Below, piece by piece: positions 34,691 through 44,106 of a stretch of 64,000 nt of DNA (position 1 is its first letter; every line of letters starts with the position of its first letter). Under the pieces are notes generated by a model, which worked only from the letters and a program-made list of their open reading frames with translations, made no database searches and was not told the origin of the DNA. Position numbers and translations under genes: made by a program. This DNA is from Prorocentrum cordatum (taxonomy: Eukaryota; Sar; Dinophyceae; Prorocentrales; Prorocentraceae). The DNA lies in contig CAUYUJ010020607.1 of the NCBI GenBank assembly GCA_963575745.1, forward strand, positions 62,001 to 126,000, written 5' to 3'.

Positions 34691-35390
34691 ACCTATGGGG
34701 TGTTCGTTGGGATCTCGGGGCAGGCCTCTCGGGGGCCTCTCAGAGGCAGTTTTGAGGCCCTTGGGGCCGTTTTGGGGCCCCTTTTGGGCCTCTTGGGGGC
34801 CTCCTGGGAGCCCCTTGAGGCCTCTTGGGGGCCTCTTGGGGGCCTCTTGGGGCCTCGTGGGGTCCTCTTGGGGCGGAAGGCCCGGATTTTCGATTCGCGT
34901 TCCCACTCTTGGGCCCGTTGTGGGGCCGTCCTCGGGCTCTCCTGGGTGGGGCGCTCTTGTGCAGTCTTGGGACCCTCCTGGAGGCCTCTTGAGCCGTCGT
35001 GGGGTGGTCTTGGGGGCCTCTTGGGCCGTCCTGGAGCGGCGGAGGGCCGAAGAGGCTAGAGCCTCCAGAAATCCATCAAAAAACCTAAGGCACAGCAATG
35101 GTTTTTGATGGTTTTTGCCTCCTGGGTGGGGCCTCTTTGGAGGCCTCTTGGAGGAATGCTGGGGCGTCTTGGAGGCGTCTTGGGCCATCTTGAAGCAATC
35201 TTGGGCGTCTTCGAGCGATCGTTCGGCGACTCGGGACCCTCTTGGACCGTCTTGGGGGCATCCCGGGCCGTCAAGGAAGCCTTGGAGAACCCCAGGGAGG
35301 CGCCATGGCCTTCAGGGACTGGAGCAGGGCCGCTGCGCGCGGCGAGGTGCGGCGGGGAGAGCGAGGCTCCCTTAGAAGATTACAGAGTCC
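34691..35390 (+). repeat. 11-bp-periodic GGCCTCTTGGG block
   Basis: GGGGGCCTCTTGGGGGCC, GGGCCTCCTGGGAGCC and GGCGTCTTGGAGGCG units. An AT-richer core lies at 35055-35115 (TTTTTGATGGTTTTTGCCTC). It ends in less repetitive GC-rich sequence at 35290-35385. Confidence 0.85.
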
Positions 35391-35460
35391 CTACCAAACA
35401 GCACTTGGCATTCTACCACGCCTCAACGTGCCAGGGGGCACGGTGGCGGATACGTATATC
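35391..35460 (+). repeat. GTGCCAG-core dispersed motif copy
   Basis: CTACCAAACAGCACTTGGCA then CCACGCCTCAACGTGCCAGG and GGGCACGGTGGCGGA. GTGCC and GGCAC can pair. It is followed by GTATACATGCATGCATGTG-type sequence, so a microsatellite is again downstream. Confidence 0.8.
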
Positions 35461-35550
35461 CATCTTCGTATACCTTTTGTATACATGCATGCATGTGTAC
35501 AACGCCCGGACGAAAGTTTCTTTCAATTTGCCTTTTGGAATGACGCGCTC

Positions 35551-35715
35551 GTGCGGAGTAGTTCGGAGTAGTTTTACTAAAACTACTCCGCGCGCAATCG
35601 CATCCCGCTCGGTAATTTATATGGTTTGGCGCGGAGTAGTTTCCGATCCCGTTTTGGGGTAACAGAGTTATTAACGTCCCCGGGATCGGAAACTACTCCG
35701 CCGAATTACCCAGCA
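35551..35715. repeat. Compact inverted-repeat element (MITE-like) with repeated CGGAGTAGTTT arms
   Basis: Positions 35564-35590 are a 27-base inverted repeat with 13-bp arms around one base. Positions 35631-35650 (GCGGAGTAGTTTCCGATCCC) are the perfect complement of 35682-35701, with a 31-base spacer. GGTAATT at 35611 and AATTACC at 35704 extend the symmetry outward. The CGGAGTAGTT word occurs five times in both orientations. No frame is credible. It may be a small non-autonomous transposon or a nested insertion. Confidence 0.75.
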
Positions 35716-36930
35716 TCATGTCATGTTAGGAATCTTGAGAGGGATAGGAGAGATATTCATCATAGCAAATTGAAGAAACTTTTGTCACGGATGCGTATAT
35801 GGCGAACGAGAGAGGGAGAGAGAGATAGAGAGAGACAGTCAGAGAAAGAGAGAGAGAGAGAGAGAAAGCGAGATGGAGGGCTGGGAGGATTTGTTCCACA
35901 CTCAGGAGGGCGACGACCAGAAGGGCTGGCCAGAAGGAAAGGCCGAGGATGCCCTGCCCGCCGGCTGCCGTGGCCAAGCGGGTGCCCTGTAAGGCTCGTT
36001 TGACGGCTCTGGAATTCACCTGCGGTGATATGTCAAAGCCAGCTTCTGATGTCCGTCGCGACGACCGCTCTAAGGACATTGATGCAGGCGGCCTTTGGGG
36101 GTGGGTCTGGTATGTGTGAATGTGTGTGGAGATCCTTCTTTTAGGCCTGTCACAGTGCTATGGCGCTGTTTCTGGGCCCTCTTGGAAGCGTTTCGGGTAG
36201 TCTGGGGGCAGGCTTGGTTCGTCCGAGTGTATTTTTGGAACTGCTTCGCGGCACTCTTGGGCGCAGAAGCGGGACAAGCAGCGTATAGAGTGGCGAATTG
36301 CACGAAGAGGTTCTGTGATGGGGTTTGTACAGCCTTTGCCGCTGGCCCACGTTTTTGATTGTCTGGATCGCTGGTTGTCTGGGAGGCACACTGGTTGGCT
36401 GACTCGTCGATTGGCTTGCAGTTTGGCAGCTCGGCTGGTCGGCTGTTTCACTCACTGTCTGTCTGGTCTGCTGGTCGCTGGTCGGCTAATTGTATTTCTA
36501 GCTAGTCCTTTGGTTGTTTGGCTGACAGGTTGGCTTATTGGCTAGCCGGTTGACTGTTTGAGTGTATTTCTCTATGGGGGAACAACATCGGGGGAAGGGA
36601 CGGGACCAGGACGTATTTTACGATGGATGGGGGCCTTAGGAGCGCGGGTCCGTAGTTTTGTGCGACGGATCGTGGCTATGGCAATGCGGACCAATATTGT
36701 TTTCCAATTGATCGTGGTTTTGGAACCGATTTTCTTTTACAAGGGAGAGTGACTGCGCGAGCGCGGATAGTTTATGTGCAAGGGATCGTGATTGCGCGAG
36801 CGCGAACCAATCGCATAGACGGATAGTGGCTTTGGGGGTGCGGGCCACAATTGTTGAGTCCACAGAGCGGGAGTCACGGTGTGCTCCCATAAGAAATTCG
36901 CACGCAGATTGTGCAAGTAGTGCGTTTTCG
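35716..36930. other. Unassigned sequence with short low-complexity tracts
   Basis: GA-rich tract at 35808-35870. 36360-36560 is a degenerate run of CTGGTTGGCTG / GGTCGGCTG words. 36650-36850 has loosely repeated GCGCGAGCGCGGA and GGATCGTG phrases resembling 51270-51460 and 61920-62010. No gene is recognised. Confidence 0.45.
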
Positions 36931-36934
36931 AGGT

Positions 36935-39800
36935 ATGTTGTCGGGGGGGCTGCGATCGGCGAAGCTGTCGCCACTTTCGAGGGCTGCTGGTGGGTCCAGC
37001 GGAGTGAGGCACCGCGCAGATCTGAGCGAGACTTCGCCGTTCCGGGGGGGCTGCGATCTGCGACATTGTCGCCACTTTCGAGGGCTGCTGGTGGGTCCAG
37101 CGGAGTGAAGCACCGCGCAGATCTGAGCGAAACCTCGCCGTCCCTGGGGGGCTGCGATCTGCGAAATTGTCGCCACATTCGAGAGCTGCTGGTGGGTCCA
37201 GCGGAGTGAGGCACCGCGCAGATCTGAGCGAGACCTCGCCGTCCCTGGGGTGGGGGTGGGGGGGGGGCTGCGATCTGTGAAATTGTCGCCACTTTCGAGG
37301 GCTGCTGGTGGGTCCAGTGGGGTGAGGCACCGCGCAGATCTGAGCGAGACCTCGCCGTCCCTGGGGGGCTGCGATCTGCAAAGCTGTCGCCACTTTCGAG
37401 GGCTGCTGGTGGGTCCAGCGGAGTGAGGCACCGCGCAGATCTGAGCCAAGCCTCGCCGTCCCTGGGGGGCTGCGATCTGCGAAATTGTCGCCTCTTTCGA
37501 GGGCTGCTGGTGGGTCCAGTGTAGTGAGGCACCGCGCAGATCTGAGCGAGACCTCGCCGTCCCCAGGGGGGGGGGTCTGCGATCTGCGATTTTTTCTACA
37601 TTTTCGAGGGCTGGTGGTGGGTCCAGCGGAGTGAGGCACCGCGCAGATCTGAGCGAGACCTCGCCGTCCCTGGGGGGGGGGGGGCTGCGATCGGCGAAGC
37701 TGTCGCCACATTCGAGGGCTGCTGGTGGGTCCAGCGGAGTGATGCACCGCGCAGATCTGAGCGAGACTTCGCCGTCCCTGGGGGGGGGCTGCGACCTGCG
37801 ACATTGTCGCCACTTTCGAGGGCTGCTGGTGGGTCCATCGGAGTGAGGCTTTGCGCAGATCTGAGCGAGACCTCGCCGTCCCTGGGGGGGGGGGCTAAGA
37901 TCTGCGAAGCTGTCGCCACATTCGAGGGCTGCTGGTGGGTCCAGCGGAGTGAGGCACCGCGCAGATCTGAGCCAAACCTCGCCGTCCCTGGGGGGCTGCG
38001 ACCTGTGACATTGTCGCCACTTTTGAGGGCTGCTGGTGGGTCCAGCGGAGTGAGGCACCGCGCAAATCTGATCGAGACCTTGACGTCCACAGGGGGGGGG
38101 AGGGAGCTGCGATCGGCGAAGCTGTCGCCACTTTCTCGAGGGCTGCTGGTGGGTCCAGCGGAGTGGGGCACCGCGCAGATCTGAGAGAGACCTCGCCGTC
38201 CCTGGGGGGCTGCGATCTGCGACATTGTCGCCACTTTGGAGGGCTGCTGGTGGGTCCAGCGGAGTGAGGCACCGCGCAGATCTGAGCCAAACCTCGCAGT
38301 CCCTGGGGGGTTGGGGTAGGGGGGGCTGCGATCTGCGAAATTGTCGCCATTTTCGAGGGCTGCTGGTGGGTCCAGCGGAGTGCACCGCGCAGATCTGAGC
38401 CAAACCTCGCCGTCCCTGGGGGGTTGGGGGGGGGGCTGCGATCTGCGAAATTGTCGCCACTTTCGAGGGCTGCTGGTGGGTCCAGCGGAGTGAGGCACCG
38501 CGCAGATCTGAGCCAAGCCTCGCCGTCTCTGGGGGGCTGCGATCTGCGAAATTGTCGCCTCTTTCGAGGGCTGCTGGTGGGTCCAGTGGAGTGAGGCACC
38601 GCGCAGATCTGAGCGAGACCTCGCCGTCCCCAGGGGGGGGCTGCGATCTGCGATTTTTTCTACACTTTCGAGGGCTGCTGGTGGGTCCAGCGGAGTGAGG
38701 CACCGCGCAGATCTGAGCGAGACCTCGCCGTCCCTGGGGGGGGGGCTGCGATCTGCGAAGGTGTCGCCTCTTTCGATGGCTGCTGGTGGGTCCAGCGGAG
38801 TGATGCACCGCGCAGATCTGAGCGAGACTTCGCCATCCCTGGGGGGGCTGCGATCGGCGCAATTGTCGCCACTTTCGAGGGCTGCTGGTGGGTCCAGCGG
38901 AGTGAGGCTTTCCGCAGATCTGAGCGAGACCTCGCCGTCCCTGGGGGGCTGCGATCTGCGAATTTGTCTCACTTTCGAGGGCTGCTGGTGGGTCCAGCGG
39001 AGTGAGGCACCGCGCAAATCTGATCGAGACCTTGACGTCCACAGGGGGGGCTAAGATCTGCGAAGCTGTCGCCACATTCGAGGGCTGCTGGTGGGTCCAG
39101 CGGAGTGAGGCACCGCGCAGATCTGAGCGAGACCTCGCCGTCCCTGGGGGGCTGCGACCTGCGACATTGTCGCCACTTTTGAGGGCTGCTGGTGGGTCCA
39201 GCGGAGTGAGGCACCGCGCAAATCTGATCGAGACCTTGCCGTCCACAGGGGGGGGGAGGGGGCTGCGATCGGCGAAGCTGTCGCCACTTTCGAGGGCTGC
39301 TGGTGGGTCCAGCGGAGTGGGGCACCGCGCAGATCTGAGCCAAACCTCGCCGTCCCTGGGGGGTTGGGGTGGGGGGGCTGCGATCTGCGACATTGTCGCC
39401 ACTTTCGAGGGCTGCTGGTGGGTCCAGTGGGGTGAGGCACCGCGCAGATCTGAGCCAAACCTCGCCGTCCCTGGGGGGTTGGGGTGGGGGGGGGCTGCGA
39501 TCTGCGAAATTGTCGCCACTTTCGAGGGCTGCTGGTTGGTCCAGTGGGGTGAGGCACCGCGCAGATCTGAGCCAAACCTCGCCGTCCCTGGGGGGCTGCG
39601 ATCTGCGAAATTGTCGCCACTTTCGAAGGCTGCTGGTGGGTCCAGCGGAGTGAGGCACGGTGCAGATCTGAGCGGGAGCTCGCCGTCCTTGGGGGGCTGC
39701 GATCTGCGGAGCTGTCGCCACTTTCGAGGGCTGCTGGTGGGTCCAGCGGAGTGAGGCACCACGCAGATCTACCGGGACCTCGCCATCCCTGTGGGGCTGC
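36935..39800 (+). repeat. ~103-bp tandem array, about 28 copies, with variable G tract
   Basis: Each unit has a G run, then CTGCGATCTGCGAAATTGTC, GCCACTTTCGAGGGCTGCTG, GTGGGTCCAGCGGAGTGAGG and CACCGCGCAGATCTGAGCGA, and closes with CCTCGCCGTCC. Two G-run classes are seen: short (GGGGGG) and long (up to about 14, sometimes with GGTTGGGGTGGG). Subtypes alternate (for example GATCGGCGAAGCTGTC and GACCTGCGACATTGTC). A 962-codon minus-strand frame spans the array only because stop codons are absent from the unit; G-run changes shift its phase. Confidence 0.96.
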
Positions 39801-39925
39801 GAGCCTCACGAATGCCGTTCGCAGAATTCAATGCGCCCATATCACGTCATCACCTCTGTATAACGTGTCCCAGGCTACCCGTGCCCCGCATTGCGCAGGG
39901 GTTGGGTACGTCGCCAGGGTAATCT
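39801..39925. other. Unassigned spacer
   Basis: Mixed-composition sequence after the ~103-bp array. Nothing recognised. Confidence 0.4.
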
Positions 39926-40135
39926 CTCAGGGCCACCTTGGCGCCCGACGGGGGGCAGGCGGTCATAGGAGCCAACATATGGCCTTTTGGGGTCCATGGG
40001 CCACGGAGTGCGTGCAGGGTGTGCCGAATCGGAGCTCCCTTGACCCGTCTGAAGGGTCAGCTGAGGGCCTCTGGGAGTCCATGAGACACGATATTCGCGA
40101 GGCGTCTACCGCATTGAGGCTCCCTTCACCGTGGA
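39926..40135 (+). repeat. Diverged direct repeat, copy 1 (partner at 41520-41730)
   Basis: Shared phrases in order: GGGGGGCAGGCGG; CCAACATATGGCC (partner CCAACAGATGGCC); GGGGTCCATGGGCCACG; AGTGCGTG with GGTGTGCCGA; GTCTGAAGG with TCAGC; and CTGGGAGTCCATG. The GTGTGCCGAAT word is the complement of the ATTCGGCACACC word of the region between the copies and of the 90-bp satellite. Confidence 0.8.
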
Positions 40136-40640
40136 TCGCCCATGGAGTTCCACGGGACATGGAACGGTTGAGTTCCCAAGGAGCCGTCTCAGGGGCCAGC
40201 AGGGCACCCGTGATGCACCAACTACATGAAGGGTGCGCCGAGTGGCTCTCAGGATAGTCTGCGTGCAACTCCCTAGTGTTTCATGTGCCTCGGAGACCTG
40301 GGGGCGCAGGAGCTGCGTGAGTGGGGTGTCGAATTGAGGCCCTCGTGGCCCTGGGGGCACAGACCATTTGCATGTTTTGCATGTCCCAGGATGACATACC
40401 AAGATTAGCGGACGGAATGCGCGAAACTCTTTTTAGCACACATTTACTCATGCATCTCGCCATCCTCCGTGTCATCATCATTTTCGCATCTACCCTCTTG
40501 GGTCAACACGGCTGGGGCCCGCAGAGGGCCAGCCGAATTCGGTGGCCCCCTTGCGGGCCCTCGCCGTGTTAGACTTCGAGACAAGCTTATGATATTCAGG
40601 ATGATGGAGAAGAGTGAGGATGCGTACGTAAAGGCATGCT
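40136..40640. other. Unassigned sequence with one strong hairpin
   Basis: Positions 40515-40534 and 40541-40560 form an imperfect stem (GGGCCCGCA pairing TGCGGGCCC, with an inner CCGAATTCGG). No gene is recognised. Confidence 0.5.
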
Positions 40641-41300
40641 AGGAGCGGCTTCGCGCATTCAGCCGGCCAACTCCATTAGTCCTCAGGGGGGCACGTGGAA
40701 AATACAAGTGAAATGTCCCCCCATCTCTCGGCCCACGCGCGTGACAGCTCCTGGGATACGTCAAACACACAAGCGAGATGCAGCCTCTGGGCTGCTAGAG
40801 CCTGATTTCGTTACACCTCTCACGCATTTTCTGTCTGGCAATGTTCTGCGACGCGTGCAAATGCGAGTGAGCAACCCCTTATGGCTACGAAACTTCCATC
40901 TCGGCACGCCTCTCACGCATCTCGTCTGAGACACGTGAAACTACGAGAAACTACGAGTGATCTGCGCTCCGAGGGCCACGAATAGCTCAATCCTACACTC
41001 CCCTCGCGCATTTCTTTCCCACACTCTACTGGGGCACGTGCAGATACGCGTGATCTGCGCTCTCAGACTCTTGGGACACGTACGCAACTAGTGATTTGAA
41101 CCTCGAGGCTCTTGGGCGACGTACAAATAAGAGTGAATGTTCTTCCATTTCGATGGAACCTCAATTCGGCACACCCCTCACGCACTTCGTGAATGTTGGG
41201 CGCTCAGCTGGCCCCCGTGAAGGCTCTTTGGAACCTCAATTCGGCACACCCCTCATGCACGTCGTGCCCTATTCCCAAAGGGCCTTTAGCTGGCCTCCAA
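40641..41300 (+). repeat. Old degenerate tandem array related to the 90-bp satellite
   Basis: Loose units of about 100 bases alternate GGGACACGT, ACGAGTGATCTGCGCTC and TTCGGCACACCCCTCACGCA. The last word is nearly identical in two copies (41168 and 41241) and closely matches the satellite at 1.4-2.8 kb. Earlier copies (40815, 40900, 40985) are more diverged. Confidence 0.65.
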
Positions 41301-41519
41301 GACCGCTTAAACCCCAAAGGGGCGGAAGTACGCCCCAAAGAAAATTGCAACAGTTGGTCCCGACCCTCGTCGAAGCAGTATTCACAATACCCCCTGATGG
41401 GAAGATCGGCGTGCAAGCTTTCCCCGGGGGAAATTCGCACGCAGATTTCACATTTTGTGGGTCTTTAGTATGGCTTCGACGTGGGTCGGTACCGCTCGTT
41501 ACAACTGTTCCCGGGCCAT
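41301..41519. other. Unassigned sequence
   Basis: Mixed composition. The phrase AAATTCGCACGCAGATT at 41431 also occurs at 36892. No gene is recognised. Confidence 0.4.
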
Positions 41520-41730
41520 CTTAGCGTCCCTGGGGAAGGGGGGGGGGGGCAGGCGGCTTTAGGATCCAACAGATGGCCTCTGGGGTCCATGGGCCACGAA
41601 GTGCGTGAGGGGTGCGCCAAGTCGAGGCTCCTCTGAACAGTCTGAAGGATCAGCCGAGTGCCCCTGGGAGTCCATGGCGCACGGCGTGCGTACGGGTTTG
41701 CTCCGAGTTGAGACTCCGTTCGGCCGTCTT
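41520..41730 (+). repeat. Diverged direct repeat, copy 2 (partner at 39926-40135)
   Basis: Carries the same ordered phrases as the partner, with GGGTGCGCCAAG in place of GGTGTGCCGAAT. The two copies bracket the degenerate array between them. Confidence 0.8.
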
Positions 41731-42201
41731 GAGGGCCGGCTACTCCCCCCCGGAGGAGGGATCAAAGGGAAGGGCCTTCCTTTTGACGCGATTGCGACGT
41801 AGCCCGATTTCCATCGGGCAGGTGGTCCTGAGGAAGAGGGCCCAGTGTGGCCACAGGGGAACAGGACGCTTCGAATGAGAACGTGAATGTTGCAGGTTTC
41901 GTTTCAGACGGAGCAAGGGAACGGAGGAGGTTCGACGTTGGCTTGGCCCGTCTGCCGTTGCAAGCGTGGTAGCGGAGTCTTCTTTGGTTCGGACGCCTGC
42001 TGGATTACCTTCCGTCGACTCCTCGCCACACAGCAGTACTCCACTGTTACGTGTCGCAGTACTCTCCAGAGATACCGTGCTTCCCATCGCGAGCCGACGA
42101 ACAGTCCAAATGCCGTCCCCTGGCAGCCCCAACCAGGTCTTCCTCGCAAGGGACGGTGGTACAATGTCAGTGCCGTGTGCTTGGAGATGACTTGAAAGCT
42201 G
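41731..42201. other. Unassigned sequence with a short hairpin
   Basis: CCCGAT at 41803 pairs with ATCGGG at 41813. The 182-codon minus-strand frame and several plus-strand frames here overlap and have no recognised domain. I cannot decide whether any is coding. Confidence 0.35.
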
Positions 42202-42666
42202 GTGGAATCGAGTCGTTCGGTTAGGACCCCCAGTGTAAGACGAGCAGCGCGCGAACAGCAGTTCCCCTTCCGCTCTAATCCCCTGCATCGTGGCTCGTGG
42301 CGCCTCCTCTGGCTACCCCTGTCCTCTCAACCAACCCCCAAAGAGGCCAGTGTGGAGCCCTTGCAGCAAAACTCTGATTCCTCGCAGCCCACGAGCCTAA
42401 GACCAAGCCTTCTCTCTCGCAGGGTACTCTGGCAAGGCTCGCTCCTGGGAGAGCACAGCGCCGTCTCCCCAGGAGACCTTCCGCAAGCAGTTCAATTTCT
42501 TCCAGGGAAGATATCTCTCCAGGGTGGGAGCTTGCCTTGTCTTCGCGCCGTGCTGAACTCGATATTTGCTATCCTCTTGATCCGCTTTCGAGTCACAGTC
42601 ATTCCTCTCGTCGCCCTCGTCATCCTGCTTGCAGCTGTGCTGGCCTTCTCTAGTGCCCGTGATTAG
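42202..42666 (+). CDS. Hypothetical open frame with hydrophobic C-terminus
   Basis: A 154-codon open frame in low-repeat DNA. Residues about 1-75 are Ser/Arg/Leu-rich without a recognisable domain. Residues about 117-150 are strongly hydrophobic (segments around IFAILLI and TVIPLVALVILLAAVLAF), which could be one or two membrane spans close to the C-terminus. I recognise no family and see no promoter or splice evidence. A 93-codon frame overlaps on the minus strand. The hydrophobic end may be chance from CT-rich DNA, so this is listed only as a weak candidate. Confidence 0.15.
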   Translation: MESSRSVRTPSVRRAAREQQFPFRSNPLHRGSWRLLWLPLSSQPTPKEASVEPLQQNSDSSQPTSLRPSLLSRRVLWQGSLLGEHSAVSPGDLPQAVQFLPGKISLQGGSLPCLRAVLNSIFAILLIRFRVTVIPLVALVILLAAVLAFSSARD

Positions 42667-42914
42667 TGGTAGCGCCACGTTACTTACTTAGATGGCAGCA
42701 GAAATTGTTCTCGCGATTGTGGGGCCGCATCCTTAAGAGGCCAATGCGTAGACATGTTCCGTTTTTTTGTTTAGATTCGCGCCTTTCTCGCGGTCTCTGG
42801 CACTCGGTAATCTTGTGCTTTCTTTGCTTGTTTGTTTCTTTGTTTATTTGATAGTTGGTTTCATTATTGTTTTTCTTGTGCGTGTGTGTACAGTTATGCT
42901 CCCCATTGTCAGGC

Positions 42915-43305
42915 GACCCTGCACGGACAGCTGCGCCGTCTCCGCGCTGCGCCTGCAGCGGGCCGCGATGCGAAGCTGTCGTGCTCGTCTACTCTTCCGG
43001 CATGGTGTCCAGCTTTCGTCCTCCCATGCGCACGAGCCACCTCGCAGCTGCGCATTGAGCTGCTGGCCTCGACCGTCTACCGCCACAGCTCTTGCGTGCT
43101 GTGCTGCCCTGGCTGCCCAGCGTCACACCCTGAGGGCCGAGAGGAAGAGCTTCGTGCACGTTTTGTTCCGGCCTTTCCGCGGGAGCTGTGCTTCGTGCGC
43201 CTCGACACCCGCATGGCCGTTCGGCGCTTTCCGCGCGCATCCGCAGATCCCGCGCTTCTCTGCACGCGTCTGCTTTCAGACAGACCCACTGCCTTCGACG
43301 TCAGG
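42915..43305 (+). CDS. Possible internal exon, product unknown
   Basis: A GC-rich segment open in two plus-strand frames. It is preceded by a T-rich tract (about 42760-42900, TTTGCTTGTTTGTTTC and similar) ending in CAG at 42911-42913, and followed by GT at 43305. That is the layout of a spliced exon. One frame gives an Ala/Arg/Cys-rich sequence with no domain I know. Dinoflagellate introns often have non-canonical borders, so the boundaries are speculative. Flanking DNA on the 3' side runs into a GT microsatellite. Confidence 0.2.
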
Positions 43306-43504
43306 TGGTAATTCAACGAACCGTGGCCCGCAGCAGTGTTCGCTGTGACGCTGTCGTCTGGCCGTTGGAGAAAAAGTTTTCGTGTGTCATCGGGGTTGGA
43401 CTGTCTCGGTGGTCGTAGGCAGCGTGGGGACATTGACCGGCGTCCTTCTGTCGTCGTGGGATTGTACAGCATATTGCGTTGTGTGTGTGTGTGTGCGTGT
43501 GTGT

Positions 43505-43551
<47 letters not shown>

Positions 43552-43840
43552 GAAGCGTTGGCCATGCACTGTGGCCATGCACTGTGGCCTTTTGTAGGTC
43601 CAATTGAGTAGGATAGCGCTCCACCGTGTGTCAAAGCTCGTCCGCGTCGTATCCAGAGCTATCGTAGGTATTGAAATTACGACTTGGAAATTCTGCTTCA
43701 ATTAATTGCTTCGCTCATTCTGTTGGCCCATTTCGCATCACTATTGGCGGGTGGTTCTGCAAAATGGTTCAAGAGAGCTGCGCCAGAGTTTCGAGACCCG
43801 CCCAGACACTTTAATAGGGGAAAGCTCGATATGTCGGGTC
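43306..43840. other. Unassigned sequence with (GT)n microsatellite
   Basis: GTGTGTGT with GTGTGCGT interruptions at about 43481-43552, followed by a perfect 13-base duplication, ATGCACTGTGGCC, at 43564 and 43577. No gene is recognised. Confidence 0.6.
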
Positions 43841-44000
43841 GAATTTCCCCTCTGGGGGCGCTCGCAGGAGCTTCGGGAGCCCTCCGGGGAAACCTCTTGG
43901 GCTGTCTTGTGGGTCTTCTTGGCCGTCCCGGACTCGTCCTCGGGGTCTCTTGGTTGTCTTGGGACGATTTGGTGGCCTCCTGGGCTGTCAGTGGCAGCCA
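43841..44000 (+). repeat. Short 11-bp-type repeat patch
   Basis: GGGGGCGCTCGCAGGAGC, CTCTTGGGCTGTCTTGTGG and TTCTTGGCCGTCC units in plus polarity, ending shortly before the gag-like relic. Confidence 0.6.
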
Positions 44001-44106
44001 GCAACGCGAAAAAGCGGCACCGCCAACATCGTCCGAAATTCTTGGCGATGTCTTTGGGGACCACGTGGGTGCTCGTAAATGCCAGGCTTCGGCGCGCTGA
44101 GGGCCC

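Noticed and set aside
36874-39762. 962-codon minus-strand open frame
   Set aside because: It is a tandem translation of the ~103-bp array; other frames are equally open and phase changes follow G-run length, not coding constraint.
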